64,000 nucleotides of DNA from Trichosporon coremiiforme (lineage: Eukaryota; Basidiomycota; Tremellomycetes; Trichosporonales; Trichosporonaceae): NCBI GenBank assembly GCA_039545355.1, contig BCJJ01000007.1:682001-746000 (forward strand). Reading direction: 5' to 3'. A program made the position numbers and the translations under genes. The notes below the pieces were generated by a model. It did not search any database. It saw only the letters and a program-made list of their open reading frames with translations, and had not been told where the DNA came from. How positions within the stretch are numbered: position 1 is the first letter of the stretch; every line of letters starts with the position of its first letter. Below are positions 1 through 9,716 of the stretch, piece by piece.

Positions 1-1313
1 TCGACCAGTACCTCTCGTTCGTCGACATCAACCAGTACCTCTCGGCGATGGCGCCTCGCACGCGCCCTCAGAAGATTACCGTCACCTACCCTCCGTACCT
101 GAAGGCCATCGACAAGCTTGTCGGTGAGGTGTCTGACCCCGTCCTCTCGGCCTACTTTGTCACCAAGCTTGCCCTCCAGTGGTACGGTGCCCTTGGCCCC
201 AAGACCCCCCTGTTCGCCGCTGGCCACCGCCTGTCCAACTTCCTGAAGGGCATCAAGCCCGACCAGATGCAGGACCGCCAGGACGTATGCCTGAGCTCCA
301 TTGACCTGGTCGGCTTCATCGCCGGCCGCGAGTATGTCAAGGCAGCCTTCTCCAAGGAAGCCAAGGAGGATGCGACCGGCATCATCCAGAACATTGTCAA
401 CGAGTTCCACGACGAGCTCCCGCACATCAAGTGGATGGACGAGAAGAGCGCCAAGGCCGCGCAGAAGAAGGCCGCCGCTCTGATCCCCAAGGTCGGCTAC
501 CCGCTGAACCCCAACACCGAGGACCCCGAGTCGCTGAAGAGCTGGTACCGCGCCGTCGACATCAAGCCCGACACGTACTTTTACAACAACATTGCCGCGA
601 CGCTCGCGAACAACGCGCGCACCTGGGGCGGCCTCGGTCGCGAGCGCAACCGCAACTCGTGGGAGATGTACCCCCAGACTGTGAACGCGTACTACAGCCC
701 TCCGGACGGCGAGATCGTCTTCCCGGCCGGCATCCTCCAGCCCCCGTTCTACTCGTACAGCTGGCCCAAGAGCCTGAACTACGGCTCCTTCGGTGCGGTG
801 GCAGCGCACGAGCTGACGCACGCTTTCGACAACTCGGGCGCGCAGTACGACGACAAGGGCCGCCTGCGCGACTGGTGGACGAACAAGACGGTCGCCAACT
901 TCGAGACGCGCGCCCAGTGCATCGCCAAGCAGTACTCGCAGTACTACGTCCTGGACGACAAGGGCAACAAGGTGCACGTCAACGGCAACCTGACGAACGG
1001 CGAGGACATTGGCGACTCCGGGCTGAAGCAGGCGTACAACGCCTGGAAGAAGGTCGAGGAGGACAAGCCGTCCCCCGCCCACCTCCCCGGCCTCAAGTAC
1101 GATGAGGAGCAGCTCTTCTTCATCGCCTACGCCCGCAGCTGGGCCCAGGTCACCCGCCCCGCCACCGCCGTCGCGCGCATCAGGACCGACCCCCATTCCC
1201 CGCCCTACTGGCGCGCAACCGGCACGCTCCGCAACCTCGACGCCTTCCACAAGGCCTTCCAGTGCAAGAAGGGCACAAAGATGAACCCCGACAAGCAGTG
1301 CAAGCTCTGGTAG
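1..1313 (+). CDS. M13 (neprilysin/ECE-type) zinc metallopeptidase, 5' partial
   Basis: The reading frame is open from base 3 to the TAG at 1311-1313, so the gene begins before the window; the ATG at 48 is internal, because the residues before it (FVDINQYL) fit the family. About 436 C-terminal residues are present. The catalytic zinc motif HELTH lies at 807-821, followed by the second metal site GEDIGDSG (the family's ExxxD motif), and the protein ends CKLW, matching the conserved CxxW end of M13 enzymes. These are type II membrane or secreted endopeptidases that cut short peptides; the N-terminal anchor would lie outside the window. A small direct repeat of AACCAGTACCTCTCG-like sequence lies at 5-45. 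Family call is strong; substrate is unknown. Confidence 0.9.
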   Translation, partial: DQYLSFVDINQYLSAMAPRTRPQKITVTYPPYLKAIDKLVGEVSDPVLSAYFVTKLALQWYGALGPKTPLFAAGHRLSNFLKGIKPDQMQDRQDVCLSSIDLVGFIAGREYVKAAFSKEAKEDATGIIQNIVNEFHDELPHIKWMDEKSAKAAQKKAAALIPKVGYPLNPNTEDPESLKSWYRAVDIKPDTYFYNNIAATLANNARTWGGLGRERNRNSWEMYPQTVNAYYSPPDGEIVFPAGILQPPFYSYSWPKSLNYGSFGAVAAHELTHAFDNSGAQYDDKGRLRDWWTNKTVANFETRAQCIAKQYSQYYVLDDKGNKVHVNGNLTNGEDIGDSGLKQAYNAWKKVEEDKPSPAHLPGLKYDEEQLFFIAYARSWAQVTRPATAVARIRTDPHSPPYWRATGTLRNLDAFHKAFQCKKGTKMNPDKQCKLW

Positions 1314-1432
1314 TTGCGGAAGAACGGACAGTTGATAGGATCGAAGTTGGCAGAATGCAGAACTGGACAGTTGCAACAGTGCAGTGCTAGGTGTCGGTGT
1401 AGTGTACATTGACCTAAAGACCTAATGTCTAC

Positions 1433-3074
1433 TTAAGCTTTATCCTTCTCCGCGTCGGCGTCAGTGGTGGCCGATTCGGCAGGCTTCTCCTCTGCCTTCT
1501 CGGCCGTCTCGGAGACGTCCTTAGCCTCGGAAGTCTCGATGGAGTCGGCGGGCTCAGATTGAGCCGGCTCCTCCTTCTCACCCGGCTTCTCGGGCGACTT
1601 GGACCCCTCCTTTTCCCCCGGCTTCTCCTCCGCCGTCTCCGTCTTCTCCGCATCAGCCATGACGGCGTCGCCGCCGTCAACACTCTCAGCGCGAGCGGGT
1701 AAGGGCGCAATCTCGCGGTCCTCGTCCTTGATCACCGTCGTCGAGCTGAGGGGTTCGGGTCGGCTGTGCATCCCATGCGGCGTCATGTTGCCCGCCTCTC
1801 CGCGCCCGGTGGCGATCTCGCCCTCGTCCGCCCCATTCGTGTGAGCGAGGGGGCCGGCATCGAGCTCATCCACGCGGCCCAGATACGGCTCGTTACCAGG
1901 GTTGCTTGCCTCGGTGTCGCCCTCCTCCTCCGGCTCGGGGGTCGGCGAGCGCCCGCCCCCATTCTGCGGCTGCTGGGGCGCGAACACGCCATTCGACCCC
2001 CCCTCACCACTCAGCATTAAGGGCGACATGAGGCCATCGCCAGGGTTGCCCTCTGCATCGAGCATGGGCTCGCCCAGCTCCTCGCCGGCCAGGAAGGGGA
2101 TGGGGCTGAACATCGGCGTCATACTCGCCGGCGGGACGGTGGAGTCCGCGTCCATCTCGGAGATGACGGAGGAGGGGCTCGTGGGACCCGCGCCCAGGTC
2201 GAACGGGGCGGGCGCGACGTAGACATACGACGGGGGAGCGTACGCCGTCGTCACGGTCAGCATCTTCTCGACTGCGCGGAGGAATTTGCCGATCGACGTG
2301 TGCTGTCGCGTAGGCGCGATGACGAGCTCGGCGAGCCGCTGGACCGTGAAGGGTGCACTGAACGTTAGCTTATCGAACGGTGAAGGAGGCAGCTTACTAG
2401 GACAGCTCCTCGATTTGCTTCGCTGTCGACTCGACGGCGCGCCTTCCTTCCTCCTCGTCCATCCACCCCGGCAGTTTGCGACCGCCAATGACGACCTCCT
2501 CGTCCCAGTCCTCCTCGTAGGGGTTGATCTGCGGCTGCCCCGCGCCGTTCAGCCTCGGGCTGGACGTCACCTTTTTCCGCCTGTTGGGATCCAACGGGGG
2601 GAAAGGCGGGATCACGAGACCACCCGGCGTGCTCGGCGTGTCCTCGTCTTCGTCCGAACTCTCGCTCCACGGCCGCTGCGGCGAGACCTGCCCCTCTCCC
2701 TCAGCTTCTCCTTCTGCTCCCTCGTTTCCTTCGGGCGTGATCCGCACGGGACGAACCATCGTGTCCGGCACGCGACCGCCCTCGGCCACCGCCGTGCGCG
2801 CCTTCGATACCGGAGGCCCGAGGCGGAGGAACTGAGGCAGCGCAGCACGTAGAGCGGTGCAGATGTCAGACCGCAGAGAAGGCCATTCACACCTGAATCG
2901 TCAGCTACGTAGGGAGCTTGGCAGCTCACTCAAACACGCCCGTCTCGGCGAGTTTCTGCAAAGTCGGGTTCACGGTATCTGGGCAATGTCAGCTGGACAA
3001 GCTGCGTTGGACAGCTTACCCCTGTCAGGAGGACCGCTCTCGCGTTCTCGCGTATCTCGCTCCGTGTCGGCCAT
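1433..3074 (-). CDS. PSY4: Protein phosphatase 4 regulatory subunit 2 (PPP4R2/Psy4)
   Basis: Spliced model complement(join(1433..2357,2398..2892,2930..2978,3020..3074)), 507 aa. Every junction has GT..AG ends and keeps frame. Exon 2 encodes NPTLQKLAETGVFE, the start of the PPP4R2 helical domain, and exon 4 begins with the signature PFTVQRLAELVIAP followed by KFLRAVEKML. The family's role is to target the PP4 catalytic subunit to substrates such as phosphorylated H2A in DNA-damage recovery. The last 300 residues are acidic, with Lys-Pro-Gly-Glu-rich runs, and look disordered, as in other family members. The start (MADTER) was chosen because it is the first ATG that splices into the conserved domain. 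A TCACGTGA palindrome lies 240 bp upstream at 3313. Confidence 0.85.
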
Positions 3075-4222
3075 TGCAGCTGCGTGAGTTGGAACCTGCG
3101 GAATGGAGAGGGAAGTCTGGTGTGTCGATGGAGCGGTCCTGACATGATGTGCCGCCCAGCTGTGACAACAACAAAGCGGTCCCGCCGGTCGCCCTGCGGC
3201 AGCGGCTTGCGGGAATTGCGGGGTTGGGCTGATTTCTAGTGCTCTGCTCATGCGATACGGGGGTGGCTTGAATAAACTCCCAATGGGATCGACGAGACGA
3301 GTTGAGACAGTGTCACGTGATGTGAAACTTCTCAGCGAGCTTGACTGAGTGAGAAGCTACGGAGATGGCGAGAGCAGGCCGCAGGCCGCAGGCCATGGAA
3401 CTGCAATCCGGTGGTGCGGCACGCCGAATCGCGCGTTAGTCACATAGCCCTGAGGGAGCCGGAGCCCGCGGGCCTGAGCAAGGTTGAGATGCCGGGAGTG
3501 ACGCGGGCCAGCCGTTGGACGTTGGGCCGCTGGGCCAGTGGTACCGGTGGAACCGTGGTTGTCCTGAGCTTGAGCCTGAGCACGGCACGAGCAGAGGCCA
3601 CCAAAACGGCCAGGCGCAAGACACAGGGGTGCGGCTGCGTGCGGCTTGATGCGCAGCGGTGCAGGTGGGCCCGGGTGGCCAAAAATTTGCCCCCGGGTGA
3701 ACAAAAGTTGGCTGCCTGCTGGTGCCCCTGGGCGCGATGGCTCGGCATCCACCCGTGCCCATGTCACCATGTCGTGGGCGTCGAGGCTCATAGATCAGTG
3801 TCGAACCTGCTCGAATTACCCGGCCACCCCGGATTACTTAATGTGCATTAGAACCGCCGTGCTACGCAATGCATGCGATGCACGAGCGGCGGAGAAGACG
3901 CGCGAACACGGCCCGCGGCACACCGCGCATTGCACTCCGTCTGAGCTCTCGTTAAGGCTGACTGGCGCATGCATAGCGTGATGGAGACTGAGGAACGGGG
4001 ACGGCCGCTTCGTCTGTTCGTATCGATTTCTAATGGCTGCCCGGTCCCCGATTACACCACCCCCAAAAGAGCCCCCAATCCCTAATTGCGTTTGCCCGGT
4101 TAAGCCTACCACAAGACTAAGCCAAGCGGTGCGTTTCAACGCGTTTGGATCCTAAAGGCAAATCCACATCGTTTTTTGTTTCTTCTCCATCATTCAACCC
4201 ATCTTCCACATCGTCAACGACC
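3075..4222. promoter_or_regulatory. Divergent promoter region, PSY4 / Hsp40
   Basis: No gene seen in 1.15 kb; open frames on both strands overlap, lack splice logic and carry no recognisable domain. It must hold the promoters of both flanking genes. The only clear motif is the palindrome TCACGTGA at 3313-3320. A pyrimidine-rich leader (TTTTTTGTTTCTTCTCC) lies just before the Hsp40 start codon. Confidence 0.5.
3313..3320. promoter_or_regulatory. TCACGTGA palindrome (bHLH-type site)
   Basis: Perfect 8-bp palindrome containing the E-box CACGTG, about 240 bp upstream of the PSY4 start. The same octamer occurs at 36086, 48990, 54583 and 60938. Cbf1/Pho4/USF-type factors bind this core; the assignment here is inference. 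Confidence 0.45.
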
Positions 4223-6052
4223 ATGGTCAGGGAAACGTGAGTATCCAGATCAAGCCGACCAGAACCGCCACTCGACCTCCGAACCGTTGCTTGCGTCTCC
4301 GTCGGCGCTCGGCTTCCCCGGCCGCTAGCTGGCGGCGCTGGACCGGGCGGCAGAAATATTCGGCCACCCGGGCACTGGCCCCAGCAACTTTCGGCTGGTG
4401 GCCACCGTTACACTCTGTGGAACCAAGGATCCGTGCTGACGCTGCGCTTCTCTTCCACGACAACTCCGCTCCAACGATCGACTTGTGCACGCTCTCCGCT
4501 CACTCCGTCTCTACTTGTCGGCGATTATGATTTTCGCGATGATTCTGCAGGGAGTACTAGTGAGTTATCTGTCGGACACGTTGCGGTGGTGGCGCCGCTC
4601 CGCTCTGCGCGGAGATCCACCTGGCCACGGTCCGCCCATCTCAAGCAGGAGTCGGTGCTGACATGACTCTCTTTTCGCTGTGCGCCCTCGCATCATCCAC
4701 TGTTTGCTTGTTCATTCGTCGAACTCGTGTGTTTCTCACCTTAACTTGAATCCACTCACAGCGACCTTCTGGGTGTCGCCCCGTCTGCGGGTCCCGATGA
4801 GATCAAGAAGGCGTACAGGAAGAAGTGAGTCTATCTGTCCTTCGCAGCTCTGTGTCCGTGCTCAGCTCTAACAACCGTCCAGGGCGCTCAAGCACCACCC
4901 CGACAAGGGCGGTGACCCCGAGCTCTTCAAGGAGCTGACGCACGCGTACGAGGTTCTTTCGGACGACAACAAGCGTGCTGTCTACGACCAGGCCGGAAAG
5001 GAGGGACTCGAGAACGGAGGTGGCATGGGCGGCATGGACCCCCAGGACCTGTTCTCGCAGCTGTTCGGTGGCGGCGGTGGTGGCTTCTTCGGAGGTGGTG
5101 GTCGCCCCCAGGGCCCCCGCCGTGGAAAGGACCTCGTCCACCGCATCGGTGTTTCGCTCGAGGACCTCTTCAAGGGCAAGGTCCAGAAGCTTGCTCTCTC
5201 CAAGTCGGTTCTCTGCCCGGGTTGTGACGGCCAGGGTGGCAAGAAGGGCTCGGTCAAGACCTGCACGTCCTGCCGTGGACAGGGTGTCAAGGTTATGTTC
5301 CGCCAGCTTGGCCCGATGATGCAGCAGATCCAGCAGCCCTGTACCGAGTGTGACGGCACAGGTGAGATCATGGACCCGAAGGACCGCTGCAAGCAGTGCC
5401 ACGGCAAGAAGGTCGTCAGCGAGCGCAAGGTCCTCGAGGTCCACATCGACAAGGGAATGAAGAGCGGACAGCAGATCAAGTTCCAGGGAGAGTCGGACCA
5501 GGCTCCAGGCATTGTACCCGGAGACGTCGTCATCGTCATCGAGGAGAAGCCTCACGAGCGCTTCCAGCGCAAGGGCGACGACCTCTACACGGACGCCAAC
5601 ATTGACCTCCTCACCGCTCTCGCCGGCGGAGAGTTCTACATCCCCCACCTTGACAACGACGCCCTCAAGGTCATCATCGCCCCTGGTGAGATCATCAAGC
5701 CCGGCTCGCTCAAGTGCATCTCGGGCCACGGTATGCCCTCGTACCGCCACCACGAGATGGGTGACCTCTTCGTCCGCATGAACGTCCAGTTCCCCGAGTC
5801 GCTCCCGGAATCCGCCATGCCCCTCCTCGAGAAGGCTCTTCCGGCCCGCCCGCCTCAGCCGAAACTTGACCCCAAGCTCCACATCGACGACGTTACCCTC
5901 GAGGAGCCCAACGACCGTCAGCGTCGTTCTGCCGCCTCTAACGGAGACGACATGGACGAGGACGATGACGACCGTCCCGGCGTTCAGTGCGCCCAGCGTG
6001 AGTACAAATCCTAGCTAACATGACGGCCTGTAGCTAACCCATCACAGAGTAA
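4223..6052 (+). CDS. YDJ1: Type I Hsp40 / DnaJ co-chaperone with CaaX box (Ydj1-like)
   Basis: Spliced model join(4223..4236,4551..4559,4762..4824,4883..5997,6048..6052), 401 aa (Ydj1 is about 409). The J domain carries HPD in KALKHHPDKG; then a Gly/Phe-rich segment, four zinc-binding repeats (CPGCDGQG, CTSCRGQG, CTECDGTG, CKQCHGKK), a client-binding C-terminal domain, an acidic linker and the end VQCAQQ, a farnesylation motif. Exon 2 is only 9 nt (GGAGTACTA); it supplies the residues that turn MVRET..DLLGV into the canonical MVRETEYYDLLGV. The last exon carries two coding bases plus TAA and creates the final Gln. The protein stimulates Hsp70 in the cytosol and at ER/mitochondrial membranes. 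The first two introns (314 and 202 nt) are unusually long for this region. Confidence 0.93.
4551..4559 (+). other. 9-nt microexon of the Hsp40 gene
   Basis: GGAGTACTA sits between CTGCAG (acceptor) and GTGAGT (donor). Joined to the flanking exons in phase 2 it encodes the Glu-Tyr-Tyr of the conserved J-domain start. Without it the frame is kept but three residues at the start of helix I are lost. Confidence 0.85.
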
Positions 6053-8150
6053 GCAGCTTCCAAGCATGCTTCCGGGCTCCCTGCGCACACTGTTCCATAA
6101 CCTCCGCCACGCCCTCCTCGCCCTCGCTAACGCGCCTCAAAATCTCTGATCCTTCTGTCCTTAGGACGTGATAGATCTGACCCCCGCCCTCCTGATACGA
6201 AATATACCCCCCCTCCATCTTTCTCCATCCATCTCTCTGCATCTGTTGCATCCGTTGCATCCTGTTGCGGAATGTTCCGTGACGTAACCTCGGCCACGGC
6301 CGTCCCCGGTGACTCCCGGATGTCGATCGAGCACATTCGACGCGATGACCGAACCCGGCTGACCATGACCGAGATAACGTACGCAGCTGTACCCCGCACG
6401 GCCCGCACTGAAGTTTGGAACCCCTACTCTCACCCTACGTCTCACCTCAACCTCCCAACCCCACACCCACCAACACACCAAAGCAACCAACCCAGAGCAA
6501 ACCTCTTCTTACGTCGGGAAAAAAAAAAGACAAAGAGACAGTAGTTTTTCATTTTCTTTTACAGCATTGGTCAACAGATGCAAAACTATGTATACACAGG
6601 AGCCTCCTATGCCTTCTGGAAGGTTTGGCTTGGTCCTAACGCAACGTTGCAACGTTGGAGCGCAAGAGCACAAGGCACACCCCCTCCCCCGCGTCAGGCC
6701 ACACTTCGTCATCACCCCAGTACCCACCCATTCAACGTTTCAACCCATTCGAGCCCAAGTTTGAAGGGCAGTCAGGTCTTGTAAGACCTGGAAGCCAGTC
6801 GGTCACACCCGCAAAACCCGCGATTAGGGACTCGGAGGCGTGCCTGGAACTGACCACTTAAGAGGTTCAGACCGAGGTCATGCCCTCGACTGGCCGTCTG
6901 CGAGCTGGTGGACGGACGTCATGAATGGCCAGAGTTGGGTGGCAAAGGGGTTGGTTGGCCGCAGACGTGTGCGTGAATGTGTGGTTATGTGGTTACACCT
7001 CACTTTGTGGTTGGCCAGCGATCAGGTTGTCGATCGTGTGCAGACGCTGCGATAGGAGATCGTATTGTGTGCTTCATCTGGGCTGACGGAGGTTGGCGAT
7101 GACAGATGCGAAAACTGCGGGGTGGTGACCACCCTCTGCGTGAGGCGACAGGTCAGATAGGCGTCGAGGAGTGTACCAAGCACAAGAGACAGGCGCACGA
7201 GAAGGTGCTTTACCGTTTCATACAGAGACGTTTACAACTGGAAGAAGGGGTCTATACAATGGATGGATGGTGACGATGGCGTGGGATGCGTGATTTCCGT
7301 GGGGATGCAATGTCAGCTTGCCGGCGAGACGAGTGAGCCCGCGGCAGGACTGTGGCTTGGTGCATGATGATTTGGTGGGGTTCGTGAGGGTCCTCCGAGG
7401 AAGAAATGTCAAGACATGTAGAAGTGTTGCCGGATGAGGGAGTTGGGGTGAAATTACGGATTATTCGTGAGTTTTGGGTGGTTGGAAGCGGCTAGATCTA
7501 GCGCATGTGGAGGGTGATGAGACCAGAAACTGTCCTTTTGCTTTGGTGGGGGATGAGGGAGACGGGATTGGAGGGGGGTGGTGGTGAGAGAGCAAAACGC
7601 ATGGCGCGTGGAGACGACGCAGCCAACAGAAGCCAACGAGGGATCGTGGAAAACGGAACCGAAGAGAAGCTGTGACATGACCAGATGCGAAGTGGGAGAT
7701 GGGAAGGGTGGAACCGGCGATGAAACAGACAGGAAAGGGTTGGAATCGGGGAGAAGCCTTAGGTAGGTGCTTCGGCCTCGGTCCAGCCGTATGTTCTGGC
7801 ATGCCAGGTGCTTGGGGAGGTGCTGAAACGTAGACGTTATGGGGGTGGCAAACCAATGCTCGGTCCGCCGCGGCATCGATCTTGTCGTCTTCTCAGCCCG
7901 CGATACGGAATGCAGTCGAGCTGGAACGGGGTGGCACCGAATGACACCCAGGGGCCGTTTCTCCTTCGGCTCCGTCGCTTTGGCAGGCTGTCCGGGTTCT
8001 TAGTTCTGTTCGGTCGTCGTGCGTTTCGCTTCGTGTCGCCTCTTCTCGCTCTTCGGTGGCTGCGTTGACTCAGGCTAACTCGGGCTGGGTAGTCTTCGAC
8101 CTGCTTCGAGCGAAGCTTGCCTAATGGTGTGGGACGGGGGAGCCCTGATT
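6053..8150. other. Intergenic, convergent 3' ends
   Basis: Two genes converge here (Hsp40 from the left, the hypothetical gene from the right). A run of ten A at 6519-6528 is the only obvious simple sequence. No coding region, tRNA fold or repeat could be supported; weak open frames at 7454-7876 (-) are low-complexity and have no start or splice support. Confidence 0.4.
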
Positions 8151-9716
8151 CTACCACAGACTCCATCGCCGGCCGCCCGAGCCGCGCTTGTCCTCTGGGA
8201 TGCCGAGGACCTCATCGAAGCACACACGCCCCTCCTGCTGCTTGAGCTTGCGCGAGGCGCGCTCCGCGCTCCACGCCGACTGCAGCGAGCCCGACGTCTT
8301 GGGAACGAGCACGAGCCCGCCTGCGTCGGACGACACGCAAGTTGCCGTGGCCGGGATCGGGAGCGGTCTCACCGCCTTGCCATTGTCCGAGCTTGTGCTG
8401 CCGCCTGCCAACAAGGGAGAAGATGATGACGTGCTAGCGCTCGCGCTTGCGCTGCGCGGCGTGATCCCCAAACCACCACCACTCGGACTGCCGGATCCAA
8501 GACTAGGGGACAAACGGCTCGGACGCGGAGCGGAACAGGTGCAAATCGCCGGTGCACGCTTATCGGCAAAGTAGCCCGTGCGACAGGTACATGGGGTGAG
8601 GACGCCGCCGTCGTTCAAGTCAAACGAGGGAGGGCTGGGTTCGTCGTTCGCACTGCCGCTCGAGAGGGGCGAAGAGATGGCCGGTGACGCGGCAGGACTC
8701 TGCTTGGGCCGCTGTCGCGGGCCGAGCTTGGGCGACGGGTCCAGATGGTCCGCTCCCGACTTGTCCGACTGGCGCGCCATGGACATGCCACCGCCGCTGG
8801 ACGGTAAGGAACGTGACGTCGCCTGCGTCAATGCATCACTCGCTGCGCGGTGCGGGAGGATGGGTCGATCGAGCGTTTTCGGGAGCGCAGATGACGAACG
8901 CTGATGGGTAGCCGTCGGCCTTGGTGACACCTTGCGAGGTGTCGGTGGCCGCTTAGGTGGCGAGTTCTGGGTTGCCGGGGTTGAAGCTCGCAGCTTTCCC
9001 GATACCGCACCACCCTTGACTGAGTTAGTACTGCTCTTGTGACTAGGGGTCTCTACTCCAATCTTTGGTGTGCTTCCGGTTGATGCACCCGGACTGGTAG
9101 TCGCCCCAATACCAGCATCGACAGCTCTCAGCACGGGCGACGTTGAGAAGTGCGGGGCTAAGCGTTGTTGCGGGTTCCGGAGTGCAATGCTGCGCTCAAC
9201 CAGGGACACGAGGTCCACATCGGGAAGACTATCGATGCTCGCGATCGATTTCAGACTTGTTCCAGAAACGTTTCGAGCTCTGATGTGGTGGCCGTGACTG
9301 GGATGGTACCCATGCTCTTTCCACAGTGAATCTCCAATGCTTCGCTTCTTCCCAGGCTTGGGATCTGCTGCATGCGCCGGGTGGGTTGATAATCTCGGAT
9401 CGAATACCGGGGTGGAGGGCCGCGTCGGGGATGCGCTTCGGTCTACATCCGAGATTGTAACTGAACGTTGACGACGCCTTGGCTTGCCGGAGCGTTTGTG
9501 CTCGTTTTCGAGGACCGTCAACAGGGACTGTTCCCGTTCCAGCAGCGAAAGCAGAGACTGCTCTGCCCGGCTCCGTTCCAGGCGCTCAGGCTGCAGTGAT
9601 GGTGATGGAGGCATCGAATGAGGTGGAGATCGAGATTGTGATGGGGTGGTCGGGCGACTGGGGTGGTTGGTAGTGGGCGACCAGGGGCGGGCAAGCCCAG
9701 GTGGCGAGCTGGACAT
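8151..9716 (-). CDS. Hypothetical Ser/Pro-rich, largely disordered protein
   Basis: I do not recognise this protein. The frame is open on the minus strand from about 9935 to the TAG at 8151; the first ATG in frame is at 9716 (MSSSPPGLARPW), giving 521 aa. A short charged, probably helical segment near residues 45-75 contains SLLEREQSLLTVLENEHKR. The middle is Ser/Thr/Pro-rich. A compact cysteine group (CTCRTGYF..CTC) near residue 400 could bind metal or form disulphides. The C terminus is GRRWSLW. The 5' region to about 10200 is pyrimidine-rich on the sense strand and may be a long leader or hold an upstream exon that I could not define. Coding is supported by the length of the frame and by the ordered codon use, not by homology. 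Confidence 0.6.
   Translation of the reverse strand: MSSSPPGLARPWSPTTNHPSRPTTPSQSRSPPHSMPPSPSLQPERLERSRAEQSLLSLLEREQSLLTVLENEHKRSGKPRRRQRSVTISDVDRSASPTRPSTPVFDPRLSTHPAHAADPKPGKKRSIGDSLWKEHGYHPSHGHHIRARNVSGTSLKSIASIDSLPDVDLVSLVERSIALRNPQQRLAPHFSTSPVLRAVDAGIGATTSPGASTGSTPKIGVETPSHKSSTNSVKGGAVSGKLRASTPATQNSPPKRPPTPRKVSPRPTATHQRSSSALPKTLDRPILPHRAASDALTQATSRSLPSSGGGMSMARQSDKSGADHLDPSPKLGPRQRPKQSPAASPAISSPLSSGSANDEPSPPSFDLNDGGVLTPCTCRTGYFADKRAPAICTCSAPRPSRLSPSLGSGSPSGGGLGITPRSASASASTSSSSPLLAGGSTSSDNGKAVRPLPIPATATCVSSDAGGLVLVPKTSGSLQSAWSAERASRKLKQQEGRVCFDEVLGIPEDKRGSGGRRWSLW

Noticed and set aside
4803..5882. 359-codon minus-strand frame
   Set aside because: Antisense of the Hsp40 main exon.
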